Assembly (NCBI RefSeq): GCF_017573545.1
Contig: NZ_JAGEOK010000020.1
Span: 115,396 to 179,395, forward strand
DNA: 64,000 nt
Direction of reading: 5' to 3'
From: Actinomadura nitritigenes
GTDB lineage: Bacteria; Actinomycetota; Actinomycetes; Streptosporangiales; Streptosporangiaceae
Positions 1 to 7,712 of the stretch are shown here, piece by piece. The position numbers and the translations under genes are program-made. The notes beneath the pieces were generated by a model. It was not told the origin of the DNA. It ran no database searches and saw only the letters and a program-made list of their open reading frames with translations. Every line of letters starts with the position of its first letter. Positions within the stretch are counted from its first letter, which is position 1.

Positions 1-1095
1 GCCGGCGAACCGTACGCCGAGGACGCGTACGCCGGCGGAGACCGCGCTGCCGGCCCGCGTCCAGGCCGGGGCGAGGGCGCCGGAGACCCGCGGCCGGACG
101 ACGACCCCGCCCCCCGGCTGCTGGCCTGGGACGGCGCCGGACGCGACGAGCACGCCGGCGACGCCGTCGCCCACGCGCTGCCCGTGCTCGCCTCCGGCCG
201 CCCCCGCGTGATCGCCCCGGAGCTGCTCGGCTGCCGCGACCCGCTGTGCCGCGTCCGGGTCGCCATGGTCGCCCCGCTCACGATCGAAGGGCGCGTCGAG
301 GCGACCCTCGCCGCGTACTGGACCGGTCCGTCCGCCGCGCGCGTCCGCGCCGTCGGCGAGGCGGCCCGGCTGGTCACCGGCCAGCTCGAGCTGGCCCGGC
401 TCGACACCGCCCGGATCCGGCTCGCCGAGGCCGAGATGCGGGCGTTGCGCGCGCAGATCTCCCCCCACTTCGTCTACAACTCGCTGACCACGATCGCCTC
501 GTTCGTCCGCACCGACCCCGAGCGGGCCCGCGGCCTGCTGCTGGACTTCGCCGACTTCGCCCGCTACTCCTTCCGCGACCCGCGCGACTTCACCACCCTC
601 GCCGACGAGCTGCGCTCCATCGACCGGTACCTGCTGCTGGAGCGCGCCAGGTTCGGGGAGCGGCTGCGGTTCGACGTCCAGGTGGCACCCGAGGTACTGC
701 CGGTCGCCGTCCCGTTCCTCGCCCTGCAGCCGCTGGTGGAGAACGCGATCCGGCACGGCATGAAGGGCACCCGCGGCCCCCTGCACATCTCGATCGTGGC
801 GCGCGACTCCGGAGCCGAGGCGGCGATCAGCATCGAGGACGACGGGGTCGGCATGGACCCCGAACGGCTCCAGGAGATCCTCGCCGCCCCGATCGGCCGC
901 CCGGGCCCGACCGGGTGGGGGAGCGTCGCCACCCCGGACCGGCGCGGCGGCGGCATCGGGCTCGCCAACGTCGACGAGCGGATGCGCCAGGTCTATGGAG
1001 AGGAGTACGGCCTGACCGTCGAGACAGCGCTCGGAGCGGGAACGAAGGTCAGATTGCGCGTTCCGAAGTACCGTCCGGGCATCTTTCCGGACTGA
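1..1095 (+). CDS. LytS-family sensor histidine kinase (5' end outside window)
   Basis: The reading frame is open from base 1, so the gene starts upstream of the window. The visible part has a GAF-like or linker region, then the His_kinase domain of the LytS/YehU type: phospho-acceptor motif ISPHFVYNSL with His at 466-468, N-box LVENAIRHG near 736-762, and ATP-lid motifs EDDGVGM and GGIGLANVDERM near 835-990. No membrane segment is visible in the part present. It is followed by a LytTR response regulator, then a small membrane protein and a solute symporter. The family pairs with LytTR regulators to sense small extracellular metabolites such as pyruvate, so it probably controls the neighbouring symporter. 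The ligand cannot be told from the sequence. Confidence 0.9.
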   Translation, partial: AGEPYAEDAYAGGDRAAGPRPGRGEGAGDPRPDDDPAPRLLAWDGAGRDEHAGDAVAHALPVLASGRPRVIAPELLGCRDPLCRVRVAMVAPLTIEGRVEATLAAYWTGPSAARVRAVGEAARLVTGQLELARLDTARIRLAEAEMRALRAQISPHFVYNSLTTIASFVRTDPERARGLLLDFADFARYSFRDPRDFTTLADELRSIDRYLLLERARFGERLRFDVQVAPEVLPVAVPFLALQPLVENAIRHGMKGTRGPLHISIVARDSGAEAAISIEDDGVGMDPERLQEILAAPIGRPGPTGWGSVATPDRRGGGIGLANVDERMRQVYGEEYGLTVETALGAGTKVRLRVPKYRPGIFPD

Positions 1096-1171
1096 GCGTC
1101 CGCACGCCGGTGCGGTACTCACTTTTCGGAACCGATTGCGGACAGACGGTAATCACGGCAAAGTCGCCATC

Positions 1172-1972
1172 ATGCTGCACGTCCTTGCCGTCGACGATGA
1201 GCGCCCCGCCCTGGAGGAACTGGTCCACCTGCTCCGCGAGGACCCGAGGATCGGGAGGGTCACCGGCGCGGAGGACGCCTCGTCCGCGCTGCGCGACCTG
1301 AGCCGGATGCTCGTCGAGGGCGAGCGCCTGGACGCGGTGTTCCTGGACATCCGGATGCCCGGGCTCGACGGCCTGGACTTCACCCGGCTGCTGACCGGCT
1401 TCGCCGCGCCCCCGCACGTCGTGTTCGTCACCGCGCACGACGACTGCGCCGTCACCGCCTACGAGCTCGGCGCGCTCGACTACCTGCTCAAGCCGGTCCG
1501 GCCGGAGCGGCTCGCCGAGGCGGTCCGGCGGGTCGCGCGGGCCGTGTCGCGGACCGGGCCGCAGGGCGAGGACGCCCCCGGCGCGGGCGCCGACGACGAG
1601 ATGATCCCGGTGGAGCTGGGCGGCCGGACCCGGCTGGTGTCGCGGCGGACCGTCACCCACGTGGAGGCGCAGGGCGACTACGTCCGGCTGCACACCGCCG
1701 ACGGCGGCTACCTGGTGCGGATGCCGCTGACGGCGCTGACGAAGCGGTGGGAGGGCGCCGGGTTCATCCGGATCCACCGCAGCACGCTCGTCGCGTCCGC
1801 GCACATCACCGAGCTGCGCTTCGACGGCGGCCGCGCCGCGGTGCAGATCGGCGACGCGCTGCTGCCGGTGAGCCGCCGGCACACCCGCGAGGTCCGCGAC
1901 CTGCTGGTGCGCCGGTTCCACCACGCGCCGGGCGGCGCGGGCGGCGGGGCCGACGGCGGCGGCCATGGCTGA
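1172..1972 (+). CDS. LytTR-family response regulator
   Basis: About 266 residues. The N-terminal receiver domain has the acidic pair D8/D9, the phospho-acceptor D59 in FLDIRMPGLDG, T87 and K107 in YLLKPVRP. After a Gly/Ala/Asp linker (about 127-143) comes a LytTR DNA-binding domain (about 144-250) with the hallmark VTHVEAQGDYVRLHT and FIRIHRSTLVA. The ATG at 1172 is preferred because the receiver fold begins right there (MLHVLAVDDE); an in-frame TTG at 1136 would add 12 residues without a better ribosome site. It lies just downstream of its cognate LytS-type kinase and overlaps the next gene by 8 bases, so it is probably co-transcribed with the membrane protein and symporter. The C-terminal tail is Gly-rich. 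Confidence 0.92.
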   Translation: MLHVLAVDDERPALEELVHLLREDPRIGRVTGAEDASSALRDLSRMLVEGERLDAVFLDIRMPGLDGLDFTRLLTGFAAPPHVVFVTAHDDCAVTAYELGALDYLLKPVRPERLAEAVRRVARAVSRTGPQGEDAPGAGADDEMIPVELGGRTRLVSRRTVTHVEAQGDYVRLHTADGGYLVRMPLTALTKRWEGAGFIRIHRSTLVASAHITELRFDGGRAAVQIGDALLPVSRRHTREVRDLLVRRFHHAPGGAGGGADGGGHG

Positions 1973-2444
1973 CCCGCGCCCGGCACCGGACCCGGCACCG
2001 CCGGAGGGCGGCGCGCCGGCGGCGGCCCCCGAGCCCGCCGGCGAGGACCCGCCCGACACAGACCCGCCCGACTCAGACCCGCCCGACTCAGACCCGTACG
2101 ACACGGACCCGTCCGGCACGGACCCGTCCGGCACCGGGCCGTCCGGGACCGCCACCGCCCGGGTCCGGGGCGCGCCCGGACGGCCCGACGTGCGCGAGCT
2201 CGTCCGCGTCCAGTTACGGATCGCCCTGCAGACCGCCGCGATCGTCCTGACGGTGACCGCGGCGATCCCCGCCCTCCTCGCCCTCGCCCGGGACCTCGAC
2301 GGGACCCGGCCCCTCGGCCTCCCGCCGTCGTGGCTGCTGCCGGTCCTCGGCGTCCAGCCGCTGTGGGTGATCGCCGCCCTCGTGCACCTGCACCGCGCCG
2401 AACGCGCCGAACACGACCATACGAGGCCGGCGGGCCGGGCGTGA
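1965..2444 (+). CDS. Small two-helix membrane protein with Asp-Pro repeat tail
   Basis: 159 residues. The first 75 are Pro/Asp/Gly/Thr-rich and disordered, including seven five-residue repeats of the type DPPDS, DPYDT or DPSGT (about 28-62). Two hydrophobic segments follow at about 90-107 and 123-142, with basic and acidic flanks. The two-helix layout and the position between a LytTR regulator and an SSS-family symporter match the small DUF485-type partners found next to cation/acetate symporters, although the sequence is too divergent for a firm family call. The ATG overlaps the regulator's stop, and its own TGA overlaps the GTG of the symporter, so translation is coupled. It is inferred to be an accessory subunit of the symporter. 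Confidence 0.75.
   Translation: MADPRPAPDPAPPEGGAPAAAPEPAGEDPPDTDPPDSDPPDSDPYDTDPSGTDPSGTGPSGTATARVRGAPGRPDVRELVRVQLRIALQTAAIVLTVTAAIPALLALARDLDGTRPLGLPPSWLLPVLGVQPLWVIAALVHLHRAERAEHDHTRPAGRA
2046..2150 (+). repeat. 15-bp in-frame tandem repeat, seven copies
   Basis: Seven head-to-tail copies of a 15-base unit beginning gacccgcccgac, each encoding five residues (Asp-Pro-x-x-x). The first three copies are nearly identical, copies 4-6 diverge mainly at bases 7-15, and copy 7 has lost the starting gac. Because the unit is a multiple of three, copy-number change alters only the length of the disordered N-terminal tail of the small membrane protein. Confidence 0.9.
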
Positions 2445-4159
2445 CAGCCCCGGCGGCGCCGGCCGCGCTCACCTCCCTGGCCGTGGTCCTGGCGCTGACC
2501 GCGGCCCTCGGCGCGCACGGCCGCCGCTCCGCCCGCACCGCCTCCGACTTCCTCGTCGCCTCCCAGGGCGTCACCCCCCTCCGGAACGCCACCGCGATCG
2601 GCGGCGAGTACATCTCCGCCGCGGCCTACCTCGGCACCGCCGGGCTCGTCCTCGCCCACGGCACCGGCACGCTGTGGCTGCCGGTCGGCGCCACCGCCGG
2701 ACACGTCCTGCTGCTGGCCTTCGTCACCGCCCCGCTGCGCCGCTCCGGCGCCTACACGGTCTCCGACTTCGCCGAGTGGCGGCTCGGGTCCGACGCCGTC
2801 CGCCGCGCCGTCACCTGCTGCGTCTGCTGCGTCGGCTGGTTCTACCTGCTGCCCCAGTTCCAGGGCGCCGGCGTGACCCTGCGGGTGCTGACCGGCGCCC
2901 CCGTCTGGACGGGCTGGGCCGTGATCGTGGTCATGGCGGTCGGCCTCGTCGCGTCCGGCGGCATGCGCGGCATCACCGCCGTCCAGGCCGCGCAGTTCTG
3001 GATCAAGCTGGTCGCCGTCGCCCTCCCCGCCGTCGCGCTGCTCGCGATCTGGCACGCCGGCGGCGGCGAGGCCCCCGCCGAGGACCGGCCGGTGCGCTTC
3101 GAGCGCACGACCCGCGTCCACGTGCACACGGGCGCCACCGTGATCGTCCGCCAGGCCGTGACCGTCACCGCCACGGGACGGCTCGACGGCGTCCGCCGCG
3201 ACCGCGCCGCCGTGTCCCTGCCCCCGGGGCCGCACACCGCCGGGGGCGGCACCGAACTCGTGTTCCCGCGAGGAGCCGCCGTCCCGCGCGCCGAACGCCT
3301 CACCGCCCCCGCCGACGGGATGTGGGCCGTCCCGTCCGGCCGCCCCACCTGGCGCGGCCTCTACACCACCTACTCGACGCTGCTCGGCGTCCTCCTCGGG
3401 ACGATGGGCCTGCCCCACATCCTGATGCGCTTCTACACCAGCACCTCCGGGCGGGCCGCCCGCCGCACCGCCGCGCTCGTCCCCGGCCTGCTCGCCCTCT
3501 TCTACGTCTTCCCGGCCCTCTACGGCACGCTCGGCCGCATCTACACCCCCGAACTGCTGATGACCGGCGACATCGACGCCGCCATGCTGGTGCTGCCGCT
3601 CAGGGCCGCCCCCGGCCTGCCCGGCGCGCTGCTGGCCGGGGTCGTCGCCGCCGGCGCGTTCGCCGCGTTCATCGCCACCTCCTGCGGCCTCGTCGTCGCC
3701 ATCGCCGGGACCGTCACCCAGCGCATGCGGCACCGCGACGGTGTCACCGCGTTCCGCATCGGCGTGGTCCTGGCGCTGGCCGCCCCGCTCGCCGTGCTCC
3801 CCGCCATCGGCCCCCGCGAGGCCGCCGAACTCGTCGTCATGGCGCTGTGCGTGTCGGCGTGCTCGCTGTGCCCGCTGCTCGTCCTCGGGATCTGGTGGCG
3901 GGGGCTGACCGCCGCCGGCGCCCTCGCCGGCGTCGTCACCGGCGGCGGGCTCACCGTCGCCGCGGGCGTCGCCCGGCTCTCCTGCGGCCCCCGCGCCGGC
4001 TGGACCGCGGCGCTGCTCGCCCAGCCCTCCCTGGCCGTCGCCCCCGCCGCGTTCGCCGTCATGATCACGGTGTCGCTGCTCACCCGCCGCCGCGTGCCGC
4101 GCCGCACCGACGGCGTCATGGCCCGGATGCACCTTCCCGGGCCCGCCGCCGCCCGCTGA
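2441..4159 (+). CDS. Sodium:solute symporter (SSS family, acetate/monocarboxylate type)
   Basis: 572 residues from GTG 2441, which overlaps the previous gene's stop (gtga). About 12-13 hydrophobic helices are visible. SSS-family signals include DFLVASQGVTPLRNATAIGG and GEYISAAAYLG near the N-terminus, the helix with QFWIKLVAVALPAVAL, and GLPHILMRFYT in the middle. This arrangement is typical of ActP/MctP-type cation:acetate or pyruvate symporters. An unusual hydrophilic insertion of about 80 residues (about 208-290), rich in Arg/Thr/Val and ending near PRAERLTAPADG, probably forms an external loop. The gene ends the kinase-regulator-membrane protein cluster and is its likely regulatory target. 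Substrate is not determined; a short organic acid is the family-based guess. Confidence 0.88.
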   Translation: MTAPAAPAALTSLAVVLALTAALGAHGRRSARTASDFLVASQGVTPLRNATAIGGEYISAAAYLGTAGLVLAHGTGTLWLPVGATAGHVLLLAFVTAPLRRSGAYTVSDFAEWRLGSDAVRRAVTCCVCCVGWFYLLPQFQGAGVTLRVLTGAPVWTGWAVIVVMAVGLVASGGMRGITAVQAAQFWIKLVAVALPAVALLAIWHAGGGEAPAEDRPVRFERTTRVHVHTGATVIVRQAVTVTATGRLDGVRRDRAAVSLPPGPHTAGGGTELVFPRGAAVPRAERLTAPADGMWAVPSGRPTWRGLYTTYSTLLGVLLGTMGLPHILMRFYTSTSGRAARRTAALVPGLLALFYVFPALYGTLGRIYTPELLMTGDIDAAMLVLPLRAAPGLPGALLAGVVAAGAFAAFIATSCGLVVAIAGTVTQRMRHRDGVTAFRIGVVLALAAPLAVLPAIGPREAAELVVMALCVSACSLCPLLVLGIWWRGLTAAGALAGVVTGGGLTVAAGVARLSCGPRAGWTAALLAQPSLAVAPAAFAVMITVSLLTRRRVPRRTDGVMARMHLPGPAAAR

Positions 4160-4508
4160 GCGCCCGCGGAACCGGACGCCGCCCCGGGCCGTGAATTTCC
4201 CACCTGACCGCTCACCGCCGTGTGGACCGTTCCTATATGTCGGCCCGCCCGCTCGTCCCGCGGAACCGACCGCTCGCCGGACGGCTACCCTCCGCATAAC
4301 TCCGACTACTAACCGTTTACCGAGCCTTGTGTTTTCGGGGTGCCGATCGGAGGCATCGGACCTCTAGTGTTCTCAGTGGCACCACACGCCACACCGCTTC
4401 GGAGGAGCGGGCGGACGGACCGGACGGCACCCCCGTCCACCGCCGCGAAACCTCCCACAACAGCAAACCCGGAGATCCGGCGGGCGCCAGTCGAACGCCG
4501 GATCGTGA
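4160..4508. other. Non-coding stretch after the symporter
   Basis: No convincing gene. It holds a GGTGCC/GGCACC inverted repeat around 4338-4382 and a perfect 9-bp inverted repeat (GATCCGGCG at 4474-4482, its complement at 4496-4504). The stretch 4290-4340 is relatively A/T-rich for this genome and could hold a promoter, but no clear -35/-10 pair was found. Together with the terminator immediately downstream this could be a short RNA gene or a long 3' leader of the symporter mRNA. Confidence 0.4.
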
Positions 4509-4547
4509 GTCGCCGGGTCCCGTACCGGGGGGGTGGGACCCGACGGC
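4509..4547. other. Hairpin with seven-G (plus) / seven-C (minus) loop
   Basis: Left arm 4509-4521 pairs with right arm 4535-4544 (GGGACCCGAC), with a small bulge. The loop holds seven consecutive G on the plus strand (4527-4533), hence seven C on the minus strand. It stands 10 bases before a second hairpin whose loop holds six G/C. Two neighbouring hairpins with loops of six or more C are the descriptor of the actinobacterial 6C RNA, which would place that RNA on the minus strand here. Confidence 0.5.
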
Positions 4548-4551
4548 CTGT

Positions 4552-4610
4552 GGCTCGGGCGTCGTCGAACAGTCGGGGGGTTGTTCGGCGACGCCCGGGT
4601 CCTTTTTATT
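4552..4610 (+). terminator. Strong Rho-independent terminator
   Basis: A 15-bp stem (4557-4571 with 4582-4596, one G-U pair) that can be extended by several pairs on the outside, a 10-base loop containing six G, and then a run ctttttattt at 4602-4610. T-tailed terminators are uncommon in such G+C-rich genomes, so this one stands out. It would stop transcripts coming from the symporter or from an RNA starting in 4290-4500. On the minus strand the same hairpin has a six-C loop. Confidence 0.7.
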
Positions 4611-4616
4611 TGCTTC

Positions 4617-4770
4617 GCCCTTGGCGTCAGGCGCTGGAGCGCCTTCCTCCGGCGGGCGAAGCGGCGATCGCAGCATCGCTCCGACTCGCCCTGGGGGCTC
4701 GCTGCGCGATCGGATTCTCGCTCCGCTCGAATCCGGCTTCGCACGCGATCGCAACGCGCGGGTCGTCGCC
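4617..4770. repeat. Interspersed structured repeat, copy A
   Basis: About 154 bp alignable with 23842-23996. A 37-base block (4685-4721) is identical in both copies. It begins with cccttggcgtcagg, then a short hairpin (GGCGC at 4630-4634, GCGCC at 4639-4643), two gcgatcgc motifs, and a GGATTC/GAATCC hairpin near 4712-4735. Copy B has a different sequence in the first stem but keeps pairing. Located between the 3' ends of the plus-strand symporter region and the minus-strand nfo gene. No coding capacity is apparent. Confidence 0.85.
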
Positions 4771-4837
4771 GGGCGCGGTTACGGACGATCATCTGACGGT
4801 TCGTTGCGGCTGATCCCGGCTGAGGTCTCGCGGCGCG

Positions 4838-5689
4838 CTAGTCGCCCCTCAGGCGCTTGAGGGTCGCGATGTCCTTGGCGTGGGGTTCGGGGGCGCGGCC
4901 GGGGGTCTCGATGATGAAGGGGACGCCGGCCACGGCGGGGTGCCGGAAGAGTTCGGCGAAGGGCTGCTCGCCGATCTGCCCGGCGCCGATGTTCTCGTGG
5001 CGGTCCTTGGCGGAGCCGCAGGCGTCCTTGGAGTCGTTGGCGTGGACGAGCTTGAGGCGGCCCTCGCCGACGGTGGCGACCAGGGCGTCCATGGTGTCCT
5101 TGACGCCGCCTGGCGCGGCGAGGTCGTGGCCCGCGGCGAACGCGTGGCAGGTGTCGAAGCAGACGCCGAGCCTCGGATGGTGGTCGAGGCGGTCGAAGAA
5201 CGGGCCGAGGTCCTGGACCTTGGCGCACAGCATCTTGCCCTGGCCCGCCATCGGCTCCAGGAGGAGGTCGGGGCCGTCCTCGGGGATCTCCTCCAGCAGC
5301 GGCAGCACGTGCTCGCGGACCTGGGCCATGGCCGCGTCGTAGCTCTGGCTGACGGCGGAGCCGGTGTGGACGACCACGCCGCGGGCGCCGATCGCGCGGC
5401 CGCGGACGAGGGAGTGCCGGACGGTCGCGATCGACTTGGCGAGGGTCTCCTCGCTGGGCGAGCCGAAGTTGACCAGGTACGGGGCGTGCACGTAGACGGC
5501 GACGTCGGTGCGCGCCAGGAGCTCGGCGTCCTCGGCGGGCCTGCCCTCGGGCAGCGCCCACCCGCGCGGGTTGGCGACGAAGACCTGGATCGCCTCGGCG
5601 CCGATCTCGGCGGCGTACTTCAGGCCGCCGGTGGCGAGCCCGCCGGCCACGGGAACGTGCGCCCCGACGGGGCTCTGCGGTGCGGTCAT
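4838..5689 (-). CDS. nfo: Deoxyribonuclease IV (endonuclease IV, AP endonuclease)
   Basis: 283 residues, normal length. It cleaves the backbone 5' of abasic sites in base excision repair and is a Zn-dependent TIM barrel. The metal-binding and active-site motifs are all present: YVHAPYLVNFGSP, VVHTGS, LLEPMAGQG (Glu ligand), CFDTCHAFAAG (Asp/His ligands), HANDSKDACGSAKDRHENIG (His/Asp/His) and FIIETPG. It is the last gene of a minus-strand group, 43 bases after the PASTA kinase gene, and ends facing repeat copy A. ATG start with the conserved GAHVPVAGGL at residues 8-17. Confidence 0.96.
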   Translation of the reverse strand: MTAPQSPVGAHVPVAGGLATGGLKYAAEIGAEAIQVFVANPRGWALPEGRPAEDAELLARTDVAVYVHAPYLVNFGSPSEETLAKSIATVRHSLVRGRAIGARGVVVHTGSAVSQSYDAAMAQVREHVLPLLEEIPEDGPDLLLEPMAGQGKMLCAKVQDLGPFFDRLDHHPRLGVCFDTCHAFAAGHDLAAPGGVKDTMDALVATVGEGRLKLVHANDSKDACGSAKDRHENIGAGQIGEQPFAELFRHPAVAGVPFIIETPGRAPEPHAKDIATLKRLRGD

Positions 5690-5732
5690 AGGCCGTTCAG
5701 CCTAGCCGCCGGATCCGACCGTCCGGACCCGC

Positions 5733-7676
5733 TCAGGGGCCCTTGACCAGGGTGACGGTGGAGCCGCGCGGGGCCTCGCCGCTGTTCGGGCTCTGGAACC
5801 GGACGGTGTTGCCGCCGAAGCCGGTGACGTTGACGTTGAAGCCGGAGTCCTCGAGGGCCTTCCTGGCGTCGCTGACGCTGCGGCCCGTCACGTTCGGGAC
5901 GGGGATGTTCTGCTGGGGGTCCCCGTCGTTGCAGCCGATGTGGAACGGGCCCGCGTCCACGATGCAGTCGCGCTTGTTGACGACGATGGTGACGTCGTCG
6001 CCGCCGGACACGCCGGTGCCCTCTTCCGGGTCCTGGCTGATCACGGTGTTCGCGGGCTTGCCGTCGACCTTCTTCTTCTCCACGGTGACGTTCAGGCCCA
6101 TCGAGCGGAGCTGGTTGGCGGCGGCGTCGCCGTCGGTGCCGACGACGTTCGGCATGGACATGCCGCTGCTGACGATGATGTCGACGGGCTTGTCGGGGGA
6201 CTGCTTCTCGCCCGCGTCGGGGTCGGTGCCGACGACCTTGTCCTTGTCGACCCTCTGCGACGGGGTCGTGCTGGTCCTGCCGACGGTGAAGCCCTTGCTC
6301 TGCAGGGTCCGCTTCGCGTCGTCGAGGGACTTGCCGGACACGTCCGGGACCTCGCGGGGGGTGATGCCCTTCGAGGGGGTGAGCGTGACGGTCTGGCCCT
6401 TGGCGATGCGGGCGCCGGCGGGCGGGTCGCTCTTGGCGACCTTGCCCTTGTGGACGTGGTCGTCGTACACGGCGGTGGCGACCCGGACGTCCAGCCCGGC
6501 GTGGTCGAGCTCGCGCTGGGCGTCCGCGACCTTCATCCCGATGATCTGGGACGGGATGTGGTCGTACTGGCCGGACGTCTGGTACCAGACGGCCCAGCCG
6601 AGGACCACGGCGGCGATGGCGCCGATCGCGATGAGCACGTACTTGCCGGTGAGCGCGCCGAGCGCCCGGTCGGCGCGGGACCGCGGCGCGTACCCGGACG
6701 GGAGCGTCTCGGCCGGCGCGCTCCGCGGGTCGAGGACGGCGGTGTGCCCCTGGGGCGGCCCGGCGGGCGGCGTCTCCAGCACGCTGGTGGGGTTGCGGGA
6801 CGCCTCCTCCACGCGGCGGTCGAAGTCGCGCGGCAGGCCGCCGAAGACCTCGGCGACCTCCGCCAGGTACTGGTTGGCGTCCTTGGGGCGGCGCACCGGG
6901 TCGTGGCTGGTGGCGTCGGTGACCAGCTCGTCCACCCGCTGCGGGATGCCGGGCACGATGCCGGACGGCGGCGGGACGACCTCGTTGACGTGCTTGTAGG
7001 CGACGGCGAGGGGCGTGTCGGCCTGGTGCGGGAGCCGGCCGGTGAGCAGCTCGAACAGCATGATCCCGGCGGCGTAGACGTCGGAGCGGACGTCGGCGGT
7101 GCCCTGCAGCACCTGCTCGGGCGCGAGGTAGCCGACCGTGCCGATGATCATGCCGGTCTTGGTCATCTTGCTCGCGCTCTCCGCGCGGGCCAGCCCGAAG
7201 TCGGCGACCTTGATGGTGCCGTCCTCGCAGATCAGCACGTTCTCCGGCTTGACGTCGCGGTGCACGAGGCCGGCCCGGTGCGCGGCGCCGAGCGCCGCGA
7301 GGACGGGCTGCATGATCTCCAGGGCGGCGCGCGGGCCGAGCCGGCCGACCTCGGTGAGCGCGTCGCGCAGCGTCCGGCCCGGGACGTACTCCATCACCAG
7401 GAAGACGTGCTCGCCGTCGGAGCGCTGGTCGTACACGGCCACGACGTTGGGGTGCGAGAGCGCCGCCGCGGCCTTGGCCTCGCCGATGAAGCGGGCGACG
7501 AAGTCCTCGTCGGAGGCCAGCGCGGTGTGCATGACCTTGATCGCGATCGTGCGGTCCAGCCGGAGGTCGCGGGCCACGTACACGGTGGCCATGCCGCCGC
7601 GCGCGATCCGGGACTCAATGCGGTAGCGCCCGTCGAGCACCTGTCCGACGAGTGGATCTGCAACCGACGTGTCCAT
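5733..7676 (-). CDS. Ser/Thr protein kinase with four PASTA domains (PknB/PknL-like)
   Basis: 647 residues. Kinase domain about 18-275: glycine loop ARGGMATVY, ATP-binding K47, HRDVKPEN with catalytic D141, DFG 159-161, APEQ in the activation segment. After a Pro/Ser/Arg juxtamembrane stretch a single membrane helix runs at about 346-365. Outside the cell come four PASTA repeats (about 370-430, 431-500, 501-565, 588-647); the last is preceded by a short insert with two Cys (DCIVDAGPFHIGCND) that may form a disulfide. PASTA domains bind muropeptides or lipid II, so the kinase should couple wall state to phosphorylation. Given the nearby Rv2175c homologue at 12582, this is the positional counterpart of mycobacterial PknL, although PknL itself lacks such PASTA repeats. 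Confidence 0.95.
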   Translation of the reverse strand: MDTSVADPLVGQVLDGRYRIESRIARGGMATVYVARDLRLDRTIAIKVMHTALASDEDFVARFIGEAKAAAALSHPNVVAVYDQRSDGEHVFLVMEYVPGRTLRDALTEVGRLGPRAALEIMQPVLAALGAAHRAGLVHRDVKPENVLICEDGTIKVADFGLARAESASKMTKTGMIIGTVGYLAPEQVLQGTADVRSDVYAAGIMLFELLTGRLPHQADTPLAVAYKHVNEVVPPPSGIVPGIPQRVDELVTDATSHDPVRRPKDANQYLAEVAEVFGGLPRDFDRRVEEASRNPTSVLETPPAGPPQGHTAVLDPRSAPAETLPSGYAPRSRADRALGALTGKYVLIAIGAIAAVVLGWAVWYQTSGQYDHIPSQIIGMKVADAQRELDHAGLDVRVATAVYDDHVHKGKVAKSDPPAGARIAKGQTVTLTPSKGITPREVPDVSGKSLDDAKRTLQSKGFTVGRTSTTPSQRVDKDKVVGTDPDAGEKQSPDKPVDIIVSSGMSMPNVVGTDGDAAANQLRSMGLNVTVEKKKVDGKPANTVISQDPEEGTGVSGGDDVTIVVNKRDCIVDAGPFHIGCNDGDPQQNIPVPNVTGRSVSDARKALEDSGFNVNVTGFGGNTVRFQSPNSGEAPRGSTVTLVKGP

Positions 7677-7712
7677 CGAGGCGAGTTTACGGGCGAATGA
7701 CGGATGTTCTCA

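Noticed and set aside
2046..2150. A CRISPR-like array of 15-base repeats
   Set aside because: There are no spacers; the units are directly adjacent and in frame in a coding region.
1049..4297. A very long open frame on the minus strand opposite the symporter region (about 1080 codons)
   Set aside because: It is the antisense shadow of high-G+C coding DNA: Gly/Ala/Arg/Pro-rich with no recognisable domain, while the plus strand has clear families.
4721..4740. A tRNA T-arm (CTCGAATCC) inside the interspersed repeat
   Set aside because: No acceptor, D or anticodon arms can be formed around it, and the same text is explained by the GGATTC/GAATCC hairpin.
4327..4860. Short open frames in several registers over 4327-4860
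   Set aside because: They run across the terminator and repeat copy A, and the same frames reappear at copy B, so the conservation belongs to the repeat and not to a protein.
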